DNA of 64,000 nucleotides from Idiomarina fontislapidosi. Lineage in GTDB: Bacteria; Pseudomonadota; Gammaproteobacteria; Enterobacterales; Alteromonadaceae. The notes under the pieces are model-generated. The model was not told where the DNA came from, did no database searches, and saw only the letters and a list, made by a program, of their open reading frames with translations. Shown piece after piece: positions 33,459 through 43,410 of the stretch. The stretch spans positions 1 through 64,000 of the forward strand of contig NZ_QJST01000011.1 in assembly GCF_003226255.1 (NCBI RefSeq), written 5' to 3'. The stretch's first letter is position 1. Every line of letters begins with the position of its first letter. Made by a program: the position numbers and the translations under genes.

Positions 33459-34399
33459 TTTACTAAACCTATTTCGCGTAACCGTTCCATCAGATAGTCA
33501 TCAGCGGTAATAGGTTCATCTTTTTGTGGATTTTCTTCAGAAATGCACGATGACAACGGTGTGATCAACACATCGGGATTAAAGTGCAGGAAGAATGGGA
33601 TCGAGTAACGCGACTTAGCACTGTAAGGCATCGGTGGATTCACCACGCGATGGGTCGTTGATGGCAACTTGTGGTTCGTCAAACGTTGCAACATATCCCC
33701 TACGTTACAAATAATTGCACCTTCGATAATGGTCACCGGTACCCAGGTACCGTCTTTTGCAAGCACTTCGAGACCAGGCTCACGTGAACCCACTAATAAG
33801 GTTAATACGTTAATATCTTCGTGCGCCCCAGCGCGCACCGATGGTGTACCCTCATCGATGATCGGCGGATAATGCAGCGGACGTAAGATTGAGTTACCCA
33901 AGTTCACTTTGTCGCGGAAGAAATCGCGCGGTTGCTCTAAAAACACCGCTAACGCGTCTAATACTTTGTTACCCAGTTTATCGAGTTCTTGGTAGACCAA
34001 GGTCATATCGCGTTTAAACTCTGGCAGTTCCTCGGGCCACACGTTAGGTAACAACTGTGGATATGGCGGCTCGCCTTCCAGCTCACGCCCCACGTGCCAG
34101 AACTCTTTTAAATCGACGTGTTTTGCATCTTTTGCAATCTCGGTACCAAACGGCGTATAGCCACGCGCGCCCCCTTGGCCCGGGCGGTGATATTTCATCT
34201 TCACATCTTCTGGAAGCGCAAATAGATCGCGACAAGTATCTAATGCTCGTTCAATCAACTGTGTATCAACACCATGATTTGTCAGCGCTATAAATCCATA
34301 TTCTTCGTAGCCGTTACCGACATCCTTGGTAAATGCTTGAAAATCTTCGTCGTAACGACGCATATCCACGTGGGGAATCGAGTGATTGGTTGATTGCAT
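33455..34399 (-). CDS. 2-oxoglutarate/Fe(II)-dependent oxygenase, isopenicillin N synthase-like
   Basis: 314 residues. N-terminal DIOX_N region includes YGFIALTNHGVD; the jelly-roll core has HED (in AGAHEDINVLTLL) and the distal THRV as the 2-His-1-Asp iron site, and RYSIPFF (R-x-S) for the 2-oxoglutarate carboxylate. Presence of R-x-S and of 2OG-type spacing indicates an oxygenase rather than a penicillin synthase. The substrate is unknown; family members act on small molecules such as amino acids or plant hormones. First gene of an operon with the nucleotidase and the exporter. Confidence 0.9.
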   Translation of the reverse strand: MQSTNHSIPHVDMRRYDEDFQAFTKDVGNGYEEYGFIALTNHGVDTQLIERALDTCRDLFALPEDVKMKYHRPGQGGARGYTPFGTEIAKDAKHVDLKEFWHVGRELEGEPPYPQLLPNVWPEELPEFKRDMTLVYQELDKLGNKVLDALAVFLEQPRDFFRDKVNLGNSILRPLHYPPIIDEGTPSVRAGAHEDINVLTLLVGSREPGLEVLAKDGTWVPVTIIEGAIICNVGDMLQRLTNHKLPSTTHRVVNPPMPYSAKSRYSIPFFLHFNPDVLITPLSSCISEENPQKDEPITADDYLMERLREIGLVK

Positions 34400-34465
34400 G
34401 GGTACATCCGTAAATTGTCGAAAAACAGCAAAACAAAAGGCCGTATAGTTTAAAAAGAAACCGCT

Positions 34466-35032
34466 TTAATCACAAGCGTTGAGGGCTTCGCGTACCGGCC
34501 TAAAACTGCGTCGATGAATAACGCTAGGACCGTGTAGTTTCAGGAGTTCAAGGTGACGCGCGGTGCCATAGGCTTTGTGGCGATCAAATTCATACTGTGG
34601 ATAGGTTTGGTGCCACTCAAGCATTTGCCTATCACGCTCCACTTTGGCGAGAATCGATGCCGCAGCAATGCTTGGCTCACTCGCATCGCCACCCACCACA
34701 GCCCGCGCGGGGACCGCAAGATCAGGCACACGGTTGCCATCGACAAGCACTTCGCTCGGTGCTTCAGGCAGCGCTTCAACGGCGCGTTTCATTGCCAGCA
34801 TCGATGCCCACAAGATATTCAGTTGGTCAATTTCATCCACATCGCTTTGCGCAATACTCCAGTACAGTGCCTTCTCTTTAATTTCAGCACTGAGCCTTTC
34901 GCGTTTTTTTGCACTTAATTTCTTAGAATCATTCAGGCCTTCGATAGGCTGATTCGGATCCAAAATTACCGCGGCGGCAACAACAGGGCCTGCAATGGGA
35001 CCACGGCCCGCTTCATCTACTCCACAAATCAT
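34466..35032 (-). CDS. rnhB: Ribonuclease HII
   Basis: 188 residues. RNase HII nicks 5' of ribonucleotides in DNA to start their repair. The family opening [19 protein letters not shown] contains the acidic pair D6-E7; [20 protein letters not shown] and the [13 protein letters not shown] block follow. Normal length. In most Gammaproteobacteria rnhB sits between lpxB and dnaE, but here it stands alone 20 kb from dnaE. Confidence 0.97.
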   Translation of the reverse strand: MICGVDEAGRGPIAGPVVAAAVILDPNQPIEGLNDSKKLSAKKRERLSAEIKEKALYWSIAQSDVDEIDQLNILWASMLAMKRAVEALPEAPSEVLVDGNRVPDLAVPARAVVGGDASEPSIAAASILAKVERDRQMLEWHQTYPQYEFDRHKAYGTARHLELLKLHGPSVIHRRSFRPVREALNACD

Positions 35033-35130
35033 CGGTTAAAGTCTCTACCTTTATCGAATAACACTGTGATAACATTTTGGACAGTGTTTTTAATTTAATT
35101 TCACCATTATAACGTTATTAAGAGGATATC

Positions 35131-36702
35131 ATGAGCGATTCTGAAACGCCTACGCCAACGGCAAAACAGTCGCCGAATACATTGCTGAACAGGTTCCTAG
35201 ATGGCATCGAAAAAGTCGGTAATAAGCTACCGGACCCGGCAGTGATGTTCTTTGGCTTACTGATTATTGTCGCCTTTGTTTCGTGGGGACTTTCGTATGT
35301 CGACTTTGCCGAACGCCACCCCGTCACCGGTGATGCCATCTCTATCACCAATTTATTAGCGAGCGATCAACTGACCTCGTTCCTCACGGGTATGGTCAAT
35401 ACCTTTATGACCTTCGCACCACTCGGTGTGGTATTGGTTGCAATGCTGGGTGTCGGCGTAGCAGAACGTTCGGGCTTTATTAACGTGGGTATCAAATTGA
35501 TGCTGCGTGTTACGCCCAAAATGCTATTAACCCCCATGCTTATTTTGGTCGCCATTGTCAGTCATACTGCGGTAGACGCAGGCTATGTTTTGGTTATCCC
35601 GTTAGGCGGCGTTATCTTTTACGCAGCAGGACGTCATCCGCTCGCGGGTATCGCTGCAGCATTTGCCGGCGTCTCGGGCGGCTTTAGTGCGAACTTTGTA
35701 CCCTCGGCGATTGACCCTTTACTACAAGGCTTTACCGAGAGCGCCGCACATATTATCGATCCTTCAGTACAGCTGAACCCGCTTAACAACTACGCATTCA
35801 CAGCCGCCTCTTCATTAGTTGTGGTTGCGATTGGTTGGTTTTTAACCGACAAAGTCATTGAGCCACGTCTCAAGAATGTGCCCATTGATGGCGATCAAGA
35901 AGATATGCCGCAACTCGATGATGTCACGCCGCAAGATAAAAAAGCGTTTAAGACCGCGGTGATGACCATGGTCGCGGGTGCCGCCCTGCTGACCTATCTT
36001 GCAGTCATAGACCAATCACCACTCGCCGACAGCGAAGGCAATCTTGCCAGTGTGACGGCGCCGATATTTGGCATGATTGTGCCGCTGATTTTCCTGTTTT
36101 TTGTTATACCTGGCATTGTGCATGGCTTTGTCGCCAAGACCTTTACTAACTCACAGGATGTTATCAAGGCGATGTCGACCGCGATGGAAGGTATGGCGTA
36201 CTACATTGTCATGGCATTCTTCTGCGCGCTGTTTATTAAAGCATTCGGCGATTCACAGCTAGGTACGTTGCTGTCCGTCAAAGGTGCCACCTTCCTCGCT
36301 TCATTGGAGTTGTCTGGTGGGGTGACCATGGTGGGTATTGTTTTTCTAGTGGCGTTTATCAACCTGTTTGTTGGCTCATCATCCGCTAAATGGGCGCTGA
36401 TTTCGCCGATTTTAGTACCGATGTTGATGCAACTCGGTTACTCGCCTGATTTGACGCAGGCCGCCTATCGAGTCGGGGATTCAAGCAGTAACATTATTAC
36501 GCCGTTATTGCCCTACTTCCCACTGATCGTGTTGTACTGTCAGCGCTATGTTAAGAGTACGGGCATTGGTACCTTAGTATCCATGATGCTACCGTACTCG
36601 ATTGCGTTACTGGTTATTTGGTCTATTTTCTTGGTCCTTTACTGGACACTTGGCATTCCGCTGGGCTTTGGCTCAAGCTACGCTTACCCAGCAGCCGGCT
36701 AA
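35131..36702 (+). CDS. AbgT-family transporter
   Basis: 523 residues with about 11-13 membrane spans. Family marks: N-terminal [23 protein letters not shown], the hairpin region [20 protein letters not shown], and near the end [18 protein letters not shown] and [17 protein letters not shown]. AbgT proteins take up p-aminobenzoyl-glutamate or, in the MtrF/YdaH studies, export sulfonamides. AGAGGA precedes the ATG. Single gene, its end overlapping the convergent chemoreceptor gene by 4 bases. Confidence 0.93.
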   Translation: MSDSETPTPTAKQSPNTLLNRFLDGIEKVGNKLPDPAVMFFGLLIIVAFVSWGLSYVDFAERHPVTGDAISITNLLASDQLTSFLTGMVNTFMTFAPLGVVLVAMLGVGVAERSGFINVGIKLMLRVTPKMLLTPMLILVAIVSHTAVDAGYVLVIPLGGVIFYAAGRHPLAGIAAAFAGVSGGFSANFVPSAIDPLLQGFTESAAHIIDPSVQLNPLNNYAFTAASSLVVVAIGWFLTDKVIEPRLKNVPIDGDQEDMPQLDDVTPQDKKAFKTAVMTMVAGAALLTYLAVIDQSPLADSEGNLASVTAPIFGMIVPLIFLFFVIPGIVHGFVAKTFTNSQDVIKAMSTAMEGMAYYIVMAFFCALFIKAFGDSQLGTLLSVKGATFLASLELSGGVTMVGIVFLVAFINLFVGSSSAKWALISPILVPMLMQLGYSPDLTQAAYRVGDSSSNIITPLLPYFPLIVLYCQRYVKSTGIGTLVSMMLPYSIALLVIWSIFLVLYWTLGIPLGFGSSYAYPAAG

Positions 36703-38003
36703 TGACCCACGTTCAAGCGGGCGACAGCGTTCACTACGTTGTTCGCCCCTTGATCAATTTCCTCCATAATGGCACGAATCTCCTGCATCTGTTCTTCGCC
36801 GGTTTGCGCGACCTGCTGGATCGCCGCCATATTTTCAGAAATTCGGGCAGAAACGCCCTCACTCATGGTCATCACTTGACTGATCTCAGCGGTTGCCTGC
36901 GTTGTCCGGTTTGCCAACTGCCGTACTTCGTCCGCCACCACAGCAAAGCCCCGTCCATGTTCACCCGCCCGTGCCGCTTCGATCGCTGCATTCAGAGCTA
37001 ACAGGTTGGTCTGATCCGCCAATGCGTTAATGGTTTTGACCGTGTCGCTAATTTTCACCGATTGTGATTTAAGTTCCATTACGACCGAATCCGCTTGTTC
37101 GCTGCGTTTTACAATGTCCGATGCGGTCGAAGTATTGCGCTCGATACCGTGCATGGCATCTTTCACAATATGTGCCGTTTGTAATGAGGTACTTTGTGCA
37201 ATCTCGGCGGCCTCAGCCGCTTGTTGCGAAGCAATCATGCGCTCAGTAATGTCGGTGGCAAACTTAATTATCGAGGTCACCTCGCCATCGTTATCCTTGA
37301 TGGGGTTATAGGTGGCTTCTAAATAAATCGTCTCACCGTTTTTGCGATGACGCTTAAACTGCCCGGCTTCAATCTGTCCACGACTTAAAGTTTGCCAAAA
37401 GTTCGGGTGCTTCTGATAAAAGCTATCATCACAGAATATACGATGATGTTGACCCTTTAGCTCCTTAAGTTGATACCCCATAGCTCGGCAGAAGTTGTCA
37501 TTAGCCCACAGTACGTAGCCGTTTGTATCAAACTCAATAGCAGCCATTGAGCGGCTAATCGCTTCGGTTATCGAGCGCTGACGGTTCAACTGTTCAACTT
37601 CCGCGGTCACGTCCGAAGCAATTTTAATAATCCGCGATACCTTACCTTTTGAATCACGAACAGGAAAAAAAGTGGCCTCTAACCAAATAATCTCACCCGA
37701 GGGACGCACACGCTTAAACCGACCTTTTTTCGCCACTCCCTTTGCTAGATCATGCCAAAACGTCTTATATTCATTTGAAGACGCATGCGCATGACTGCAA
37801 AATTGGCGATGATGTTTGTCTTTTATCGCCTGTAATTGACACCCCATGGCTTTTTCAAAAACCGTATTGGCAGCCAACACGATGCCATCAGGAGTAAAAT
37901 CGATACGCGCGACATGACTATCTATCGCATCAAATGTTGCTTGCAACTGCGCAGCGGACTGTTGCGCTTCTACTAACTGTTGTTTCAATTGCCGATTAAA
38001 CAT
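36699..38003 (-). CDS. Soluble PAS-PAS methyl-accepting chemoreceptor (BdlA-like)
   Basis: 434 residues; start 38003 is chosen because GGGAGGAAAG directly precedes it. No membrane span. Two PAS domains with PAC motifs (about 20-135 and 140-255) end in near-parallel sequences, KIASDVT and KFATDIT, with conserved FCSHAH / FCDDSF and [11 protein letters not shown] / [11 protein letters not shown]. The MCP signalling tip [20 protein letters not shown] is complete. The layout and size match BdlA of Pseudomonas aeruginosa (biofilm dispersion) and Aer-like receptors, implying sensing of redox or an internal ligand. No HAMP domain. Confidence 0.92.
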   Translation of the reverse strand: MFNRQLKQQLVEAQQSAAQLQATFDAIDSHVARIDFTPDGIVLAANTVFEKAMGCQLQAIKDKHHRQFCSHAHASSNEYKTFWHDLAKGVAKKGRFKRVRPSGEIIWLEATFFPVRDSKGKVSRIIKIASDVTAEVEQLNRQRSITEAISRSMAAIEFDTNGYVLWANDNFCRAMGYQLKELKGQHHRIFCDDSFYQKHPNFWQTLSRGQIEAGQFKRHRKNGETIYLEATYNPIKDNDGEVTSIIKFATDITERMIASQQAAEAAEIAQSTSLQTAHIVKDAMHGIERNTSTASDIVKRSEQADSVVMELKSQSVKISDTVKTINALADQTNLLALNAAIEAARAGEHGRGFAVVADEVRQLANRTTQATAEISQVMTMSEGVSARISENMAAIQQVAQTGEEQMQEIRAIMEEIDQGANNVVNAVARLNVGH

Positions 38004-38082
38004 CTTTCCTCCCGGCGTTTTAGAGCGCATGCTCTAAAAATAACGTACTTTTATCCTCGCAACTCAATGACGCGTTTATCGC

Positions 38083-38499
38083 TTAGGCTTTGGAAGGATT
38101 AAAGGTGATTTCCCATAAATGACCGTCAGGGTCTTTGAAATAAGCACCGTAACAATGCCATGGTTGCCAATGGGGGGGCTTGATGGACTCAGCAAAAGCG
38201 TGCATTGCTCGGTCAAACAAGGCTTCTACGGCTGCTTCAGACTCGACATTGAGGCTTTGCATCGTTGTGCCCATACACGGTGAATGCACACTGTTTGTTT
38301 CTAACTGACGATTAAAGCTCTCACGCGGCCACAAAGCGATTTTAACGCCACCTAACGGTGAAAAGAATGCAACCTGTGTATCGTCTTCGCGATGCCCTTG
38401 TAACCCCTTATTAGGCCAATTAAACACCTGATTGTAAAATTCAAAACTTCGATTGAGGTCATCGACCACTAGCGTTATGACGCTCAAATATCCACTCAT
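38083..38499 (-). CDS. VOC (glyoxalase/dioxygenase-fold) protein
   Basis: 138 residues in two beta-alpha-beta-beta-beta modules. The first begins LSVITLVVDDLNRSFEFYNQVFNWP in the usual VOC pattern, the second ends YFKDPDGHLWEITFNP with the metal-site Glu. Members include glyoxalase I, dioxygenases and antibiotic-binding proteins; metal residues here are incomplete in module one, so a catalytic function is uncertain. Not in an evident operon. Confidence 0.85.
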   Translation of the reverse strand: MSGYLSVITLVVDDLNRSFEFYNQVFNWPNKGLQGHREDDTQVAFFSPLGGVKIALWPRESFNRQLETNSVHSPCMGTTMQSLNVESEAAVEALFDRAMHAFAESIKPPHWQPWHCYGAYFKDPDGHLWEITFNPSKA

Positions 38500-38593
38500 A
38501 CGACCTTTAAAACTCCGCTTAAACTAAACTAGGCACTTATCTCAAAGTGCGCTATTCTCCGCGCCAATTATTTGATTTGCGGTGAGGGGGATC

Positions 38594-39487
38594 ATGGACA
38601 ACGATAAAAAAGCATTTCTTTTTGCGCTTTCCGCTGTGCTGTTATGGTCTACGGTTGCGACAGCGTTCAAGATCACGCTTAACTACCTATCCCCCTTGCA
38701 AATGGTGACCGCTGCAAGTGCCGTTTCGTGTTTAGTTTTAACCCTAGTTGCCTTTATTCAGGGCAAACAAGCGCAACTACTACTTGAGCTTCGGCGGATG
38801 CCGCTGTACTACCTACTGATTGGCGTGCTCAACCCCACAGTGTATTACTTGGTGTTGTTCGAAGCCTACTCGTTACTCCCCGCTTCAGAGGCTCAACCGC
38901 TTAACTATACGTGGGCGATTGCGCTGACATTTATGGCCGCCGTGCTACTCAAACAAAAAATCCGCAAACGCGATTGGTTTGCCAGCGCTTTGGGTTACTT
39001 AGGTGTGCTCGTAATTGCAACGCGAGGAGATATTATAGGACTTTCATTCAGTAATCTAGAGGGTGTTTTATGGGCGTTATTGTCCACCTTCCTTTGGGCG
39101 TTATACTGGATTATTAATACGAAGCGTAATGCCGATTCTGTTGTGCAATTGGTGTTGGCGTTCGGCTTATCACTGCCATTTTTATGGCTAGCATCGGTTT
39201 GGTATGACGACTGGAGTGGCATTCCTTGGCAGGGGTGGCTCGCTGTCAGCTATGTTGGCTTATTCGAAATGGGGATTACCTTTTTGTTGTGGATGAGCGC
39301 TATGAAAACCGCAACCAATACATCACTTATTAGTAATTTGATATTTTTATCGCCGTTTATTTCGCTGATTTTACTCAACCAGATCATTGGCGAAACCATA
39401 CACATGAGCACGATTGCTGGCTTAGTGCTGATTATCACCGGGTTAGTCTTTCAGCGCATTCGCATTAAAAAGAAACCTCTTGGTTAA
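38594..39487 (+). CDS. EamA/DMT-family permease
   Basis: 297 residues with ten hydrophobic segments and two EamA repeats. The start is placed at 38594, 6 bases after GAGGGGG; a GTG at 38582 overlaps that site. Repeat 1 ends near ATRGD, repeat 2 begins with LEGVLWALLSTFLWALYW. The family exports amino acids, metabolites or drugs; substrate not predictable. The gene is followed by a strong terminator. Confidence 0.88.
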   Translation: MDNDKKAFLFALSAVLLWSTVATAFKITLNYLSPLQMVTAASAVSCLVLTLVAFIQGKQAQLLLELRRMPLYYLLIGVLNPTVYYLVLFEAYSLLPASEAQPLNYTWAIALTFMAAVLLKQKIRKRDWFASALGYLGVLVIATRGDIIGLSFSNLEGVLWALLSTFLWALYWIINTKRNADSVVQLVLAFGLSLPFLWLASVWYDDWSGIPWQGWLAVSYVGLFEMGITFLLWMSAMKTATNTSLISNLIFLSPFISLILLNQIIGETIHMSTIAGLVLIITGLVFQRIRIKKKPLG

Positions 39488-39494
39488 TGACCAT

Positions 39495-39523
39495 TAAAAA
39501 AGGCGCTCTGTGGAGCGCCTTTT
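39495..39523. terminator. Bidirectional terminator between EamA and bkdB
   Basis: Stem AAAAAAGGCGCTC / GAGCGCCTTTTT with a 4-nt loop, serving the convergent EamA gene and the bkd operon. Nearly the same hairpin closes fadE (30400-30429). Confidence 0.92.
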
Positions 39524-39538
39524 TGCTGTCTAGCCTTA

Positions 39539-41089
39539 TTAGACCATATTCACCAGCATGCTGGTCGGATCCTCAAGGAATTCCTGCCAGCGCTTGTTAA
39601 AGCGCGCAATCGTGCCACCATCGATAATACGGTGGTCGCCTGACCAGCTCACCGTCATCATCTTACGTGCAACGACTTGACCATTCTCATCAAAACGTGG
39701 CAACTCTTGTACTTTACCTAACGCGACAATAGCCGCCTCCGGCTTATTGATAATCGGTGTTGCCACCGTGCCACCAATAACGCCAATATTTGAAATGCTG
39801 ATGGTTCCGCCTTTCATATCGGCTTGTGGTACTTTGCCCTCGCGCGCCGCTTGGGTCAGACGTGTCACTTCATTTGCCACATCGATAATACTCTTGTTTT
39901 GTACCTGTTTTACATTAGGTACCAACAAGCCGATTTTGGTATCGACTGCCATGCCAATGTTGTGATCATCAAAATAGGTGACTTCCGTGCAATCATCGTT
40001 CACTTGCGCATTCATAATCGGGAATTCTTTCAACGCCAACGAAAGCGCTTTAATAAAGAATGGCATGACGGTGAGACGCACACCTTTTTCTTTATATTGC
40101 TCTTTGAGCTTCTCACGCAATGCGATCAAGTTCGTCAGATCGAATTCATCCGAGTACGTAAAGTGCGGAATCGTGCTGACAGAGTTCATCATCTGCTTCG
40201 CCATCGCGGCTTTCACGCCACGAATCGCTTCGGTACGCGTACCACCACTCTGTTGCGCAGGAGCCGCCGTGGTCTGTGTCTGTGAGCTTGATGCCGACGA
40301 TGGCTTATCGCCTGCAACAAAGTCTTTAATATCTTGTTTTAACACTCGACCTTTTTTACCCGAACCTGGCACGTCCGCGATGTTAATGCTATTTTCACGC
40401 GCTAAACGACGCACCGCAGGACTCGCAACGGCCTTACCTTGACGCGCTGGTTGCGCAGGTTCTGCCCCGCCATCAGCCGACTGACTTGGCGTGTTCTTCT
40501 GCTGCGCTTGTGCTGAATCTTTTGCCTGCTGGCTTGGCTCAACGCCACCGGCGGGTTGCAGTGCGAATAACGGTTTGTGCACCTCGGCAATATCACCCTT
40601 CTTGTGATAAAGCTTAACCACTTTGCCGTCTTCTTTAGCAGGGATTTCAACCGTCGCTTTGTCAGTCATGACTTCGACAACGGGCTGGTCTTCTTTGACC
40701 TCATCACCCTCGCTGACAAGCCACTCAACAATCTCGCACTCAACGATACCCTCGCCGATATCCGGCAGAATGAAGTCAGTGGTTTCAGCAGCATCCGAAG
40801 AAGCAGGTGCAGCATCGTCAGATGCCGGTGCAGCATCATCAGAAGCATCACCTTCGGCGTTGATGCGGAATAACGGCTCGTGAACTTTTGCGATATCACC
40901 TTTCTGGTAATACAGCTTCTCAACAACGCCATCATCCTTCGCAGGAATTTCAACCATCGCCTTGTCGGTCATTACTTCAACAACCGGCTGGTCTTCTTTT
41001 ACGGTATCGCCTTCGGCTACAAGCCATTCAACAATTTCACACTCGACGATGCCTTCACCAATATCCGGCAGAATAAAATCTTTACTCAT
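39539..41089 (-). CDS. bkdB: Branched-chain 2-oxoacid dehydrogenase E2 (dihydrolipoamide acyltransferase)
   Basis: 516 residues. Two almost identical lipoyl domains (about 3-76 and 105-178) carry the lipoylated lysines K43 and K144 in VMTDKA. An acidic Ala-Asp linker separates them; a Gln/Ala/Ser-rich linker leads to the E1/E3-binding domain (ASPAVRRLARENSI, about 227-262). The catalytic domain ends with DHRIIDGG (H486, D490). E2 passes branched acyl groups to CoA in valine, leucine and isoleucine breakdown. Two lipoyl domains rather than the usual one is uncommon for Bkd E2. Last gene of the bkd operon; E3 (lpd) is elsewhere. Confidence 0.92.
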   Translation of the reverse strand: MSKDFILPDIGEGIVECEIVEWLVAEGDTVKEDQPVVEVMTDKAMVEIPAKDDGVVEKLYYQKGDIAKVHEPLFRINAEGDASDDAAPASDDAAPASSDAAETTDFILPDIGEGIVECEIVEWLVSEGDEVKEDQPVVEVMTDKATVEIPAKEDGKVVKLYHKKGDIAEVHKPLFALQPAGGVEPSQQAKDSAQAQQKNTPSQSADGGAEPAQPARQGKAVASPAVRRLARENSINIADVPGSGKKGRVLKQDIKDFVAGDKPSSASSSQTQTTAAPAQQSGGTRTEAIRGVKAAMAKQMMNSVSTIPHFTYSDEFDLTNLIALREKLKEQYKEKGVRLTVMPFFIKALSLALKEFPIMNAQVNDDCTEVTYFDDHNIGMAVDTKIGLLVPNVKQVQNKSIIDVANEVTRLTQAAREGKVPQADMKGGTISISNIGVIGGTVATPIINKPEAAIVALGKVQELPRFDENGQVVARKMMTVSWSGDHRIIDGGTIARFNKRWQEFLEDPTSMLVNMV

Positions 41090-41100
41090 GACATTGACCC

Positions 41101-42078
41101 TTAGTAATTCATCGTGCGTTTAATGGCTTCGTAGATCTTCAGATGATCGGCCATATATTCTTTCTCATGGCACAATGGATAAGGAACATCCAAACCACAT
41201 ACACGCGCAATTGGCGATTCAAGGTACAAGAAGCATTTATCTTGCACTGTCGCTGCGATTTCACTCGCAAAGCCGCTGGTTATCGGCGCTTCTTGGCTGA
41301 TAACTAAACGTCCCGTTTTCAACACCGACTCAGTGACGGTTTTTACGTCCCACGGCAAAATCGTGCGCAGATCGATTATTTCACATGAAACACCGTCTTT
41401 TTCTGCCAACTCTGCAGCTTTCTCGGTCAGTTCCATTTGTGCGCCCCACGCCAATAACGTGATATCAGCGCCTTCTTTAACCACTTCCGCTTGTCCTAAC
41501 GGAATCGTGTACTCTTCTTCAGGTACCTCACCTGTCGAAGCACGATACAAACGCTTAGGCTCCATAAACAGAACCGGGTTTGGATCAAAAATACTGCTCA
41601 GCAATAACCCTTTTGCTTCGTATGGGTTACGTGGCATGACGATTTTTAGGCCCGGCGTATGTGCAAAGTAGGCTTCCGGAGATTGCGAGTGATAGTGACC
41701 CCCTGCAATACCACCGCCATACGGCGTGCGAATCGTTAAACCACCGACGTTAAACTCGTTACCTGAGCGATAGCGGAATTTAGCTGATTCGTTAACGATT
41801 TGGTCAAACGCTGGGAAGATATAATCGCCGAACTGTATTTCTGCGACGGCGTAGCTGCCTTGTGATGCCAAGCCATTCGCGAAACCAATAATACCCTGCT
41901 CAACGAGCGGCGTATTAAAGTTACGGTGTTTACCATATTTCTCGGTTAAGCCTGAGGTCGCGCGGAATACACCACCGAAACCGCCAGTATCTTCGCCGAA
42001 GCTGTATACGTTGTCGTGCTTAGCCATCGCCAGGTCTAAGGCGCTGTTGATGGCTTGTAGTAAATTCATTTTAGCCAT
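41101..42078 (-). CDS. bkdA2: Branched-chain 2-oxoacid dehydrogenase E1 beta subunit
   Basis: 325 residues, transketolase-pyrimidine fold. Marks: [54 protein letters not shown] (K+/TPP region) and the C-terminal VTGLD-type segment [13 protein letters not shown]. It pairs with E1 alpha to decarboxylate branched 2-oxoacids on thiamine diphosphate. Its start ATG lies against the E1 alpha stop (one-base overlap at 42078), showing translational coupling. Confidence 0.95.
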   Translation of the reverse strand: MAKMNLLQAINSALDLAMAKHDNVYSFGEDTGGFGGVFRATSGLTEKYGKHRNFNTPLVEQGIIGFANGLASQGSYAVAEIQFGDYIFPAFDQIVNESAKFRYRSGNEFNVGGLTIRTPYGGGIAGGHYHSQSPEAYFAHTPGLKIVMPRNPYEAKGLLLSSIFDPNPVLFMEPKRLYRASTGEVPEEEYTIPLGQAEVVKEGADITLLAWGAQMELTEKAAELAEKDGVSCEIIDLRTILPWDVKTVTESVLKTGRLVISQEAPITSGFASEIAATVQDKCFLYLESPIARVCGLDVPYPLCHEKEYMADHLKIYEAIKRTMNY

Positions 42079-43265
42079 TAGTCCAGTCTCCCCGACGTTT
42101 TCGGATAGGCATCCGGATATTTGCGAATGTGTTCTTTGAGCTCTTCAAGCTGCTCTTTCAACAAGCCATTTGGCGTGTCGTAAACGTCGTTGATCAGTTC
42201 ATCAATGTGCGGTGCGGGCACTTTCTCGGCTTCTTTAAGCGCGGCAAGTACGCTGGCTTTGACTTTTTCGTGCTGGCTGGTGATGTGTTCTTCGGTCAGC
42301 CAACCCTCACTGAGCATCCATTTTTGCAGACGCTCGAGCGGATCTTTCACTTTCCATTCGTTTTCTTCATCACGAGTACGGTAACCTGTTGGGTCATCCG
42401 AGGTCGAGTGACCCGACATACGATAGGACATGGCTTCGATAAGCACCGGCTCATTTTCTTCAACAGCCAAGCGACGCGCTTCTTGTGTCGCTTTTAAGAC
42501 AGCAAACACATCGTTGCCATCAACGCGTATTGTTTTAATGCCGTAACCAATACCACGAGGTGCGATACCATCGCCGCCGTATTGTTCGCCTTGTGAAGGT
42601 GTAGAGATCGCATAACCGTTATTACGGCAGAAGAAGATAACTGGCACTTTATAGACCGACGCCATATTCAATGCAGCGTGGAAGTCACCTTCAGATGCAG
42701 CACCTTCGCCGAAGTAACAAATGGTGCACTTACCGGTTTTATCCATCTTTTGACCAAACGCGTAGCCCGTTGCTTGAGGGATTTGCGTGCCCAAAGGTGA
42801 GCTGATGGTCATAAAGTTGAGTTCACGACAACCGTAGTGAACCGGCATTTGACGCCCTTTACCCAAATCTTGCTCGTTCGAGAACAATTGATTCATGAAC
42901 TGCTCAACGGTAAAGCCACGGTATGCCAATGCGCCTTGTTCACGGTATTGCCCCATGATCATGTCGCCCTGGTCAAGCGCCGCTGCTGAAGCAACGCTCT
43001 CGGCCTCTTCGCCACGCGAAGCAAGGTAGAAGCTAATACGACCTTGGCGTTGTGCGGCAATCATGCGCTCATCCAACGTGCGGATAAACAGCATGGTATC
43101 ATGAATTTTAACGATGAGATCCTTGTCGTACTCTGGCATCTCAACGCCTTTGTGTAAGCTGCCGTCTTCTTTTAGAAGCTGCAACATGGGAATAGTTACT
43201 GAGTCACCGTCAAACCACTGTGACTGTGTCACTATTTCTGTATTGTGTTTTTTATCCTTGGCCAT
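42078..43265 (-). CDS. bkdA1: Branched-chain 2-oxoacid dehydrogenase E1 alpha subunit
   Basis: 395 residues. The TPP/Mg2+ motif reads [18 protein letters not shown] with later [27 protein letters not shown] is the conserved loop near the active-site phosphorylation region of E1 alpha. An N-terminal [14 protein letters not shown] segment is typical of the BCKDH rather than the pyruvate enzyme. First gene of the bkdA1-bkdA2-bkdB operon; a palindromic LiuR-like site lies about 50 bases upstream. Confidence 0.95.
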   Translation of the reverse strand: MAKDKKHNTEIVTQSQWFDGDSVTIPMLQLLKEDGSLHKGVEMPEYDKDLIVKIHDTMLFIRTLDERMIAAQRQGRISFYLASRGEEAESVASAAALDQGDMIMGQYREQGALAYRGFTVEQFMNQLFSNEQDLGKGRQMPVHYGCRELNFMTISSPLGTQIPQATGYAFGQKMDKTGKCTICYFGEGAASEGDFHAALNMASVYKVPVIFFCRNNGYAISTPSQGEQYGGDGIAPRGIGYGIKTIRVDGNDVFAVLKATQEARRLAVEENEPVLIEAMSYRMSGHSTSDDPTGYRTRDEENEWKVKDPLERLQKWMLSEGWLTEEHITSQHEKVKASVLAALKEAEKVPAPHIDELINDVYDTPNGLLKEQLEELKEHIRKYPDAYPKTSGRLD

Positions 43266-43309
43266 AACCTTCTCTTTCGGTTGTAAGCAGGGTGTAAAGT
43301 TGCCGCTAC

Positions 43310-43326
43310 TTTACCTTTACGTAAAG
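43310..43326. promoter_or_regulatory. LiuR-like palindromic site upstream of the bkd operon
   Basis: TTTACCTTTACGTAAA (43310-43325) resembles the LiuR (MerR-family) operator TTTACGTnnACGTAAA of leucine/isovalerate regulons, and CTTTACGTAAAG (43315-43326) is itself a perfect palindrome. A further half-site GTAAAG stands at about 43294-43299. It is 45-60 bases before bkdA1. Confidence 0.5.
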
Positions 43327-43410
43327 TGTCATGCAAACAGCCCACGGGAGAATATCCAGTGGGCTAAGTGTAAATGGAAACGAACAGTTTTAACAAATAT
43401 TATGCGGAGA

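Noticed and set aside
39824-40442. Two plus-strand open frames of about 150 codons opposite bkdB
   Set aside because: Both mirror the repetitive, GC-biased bkdB codons and encode low-complexity sequence.
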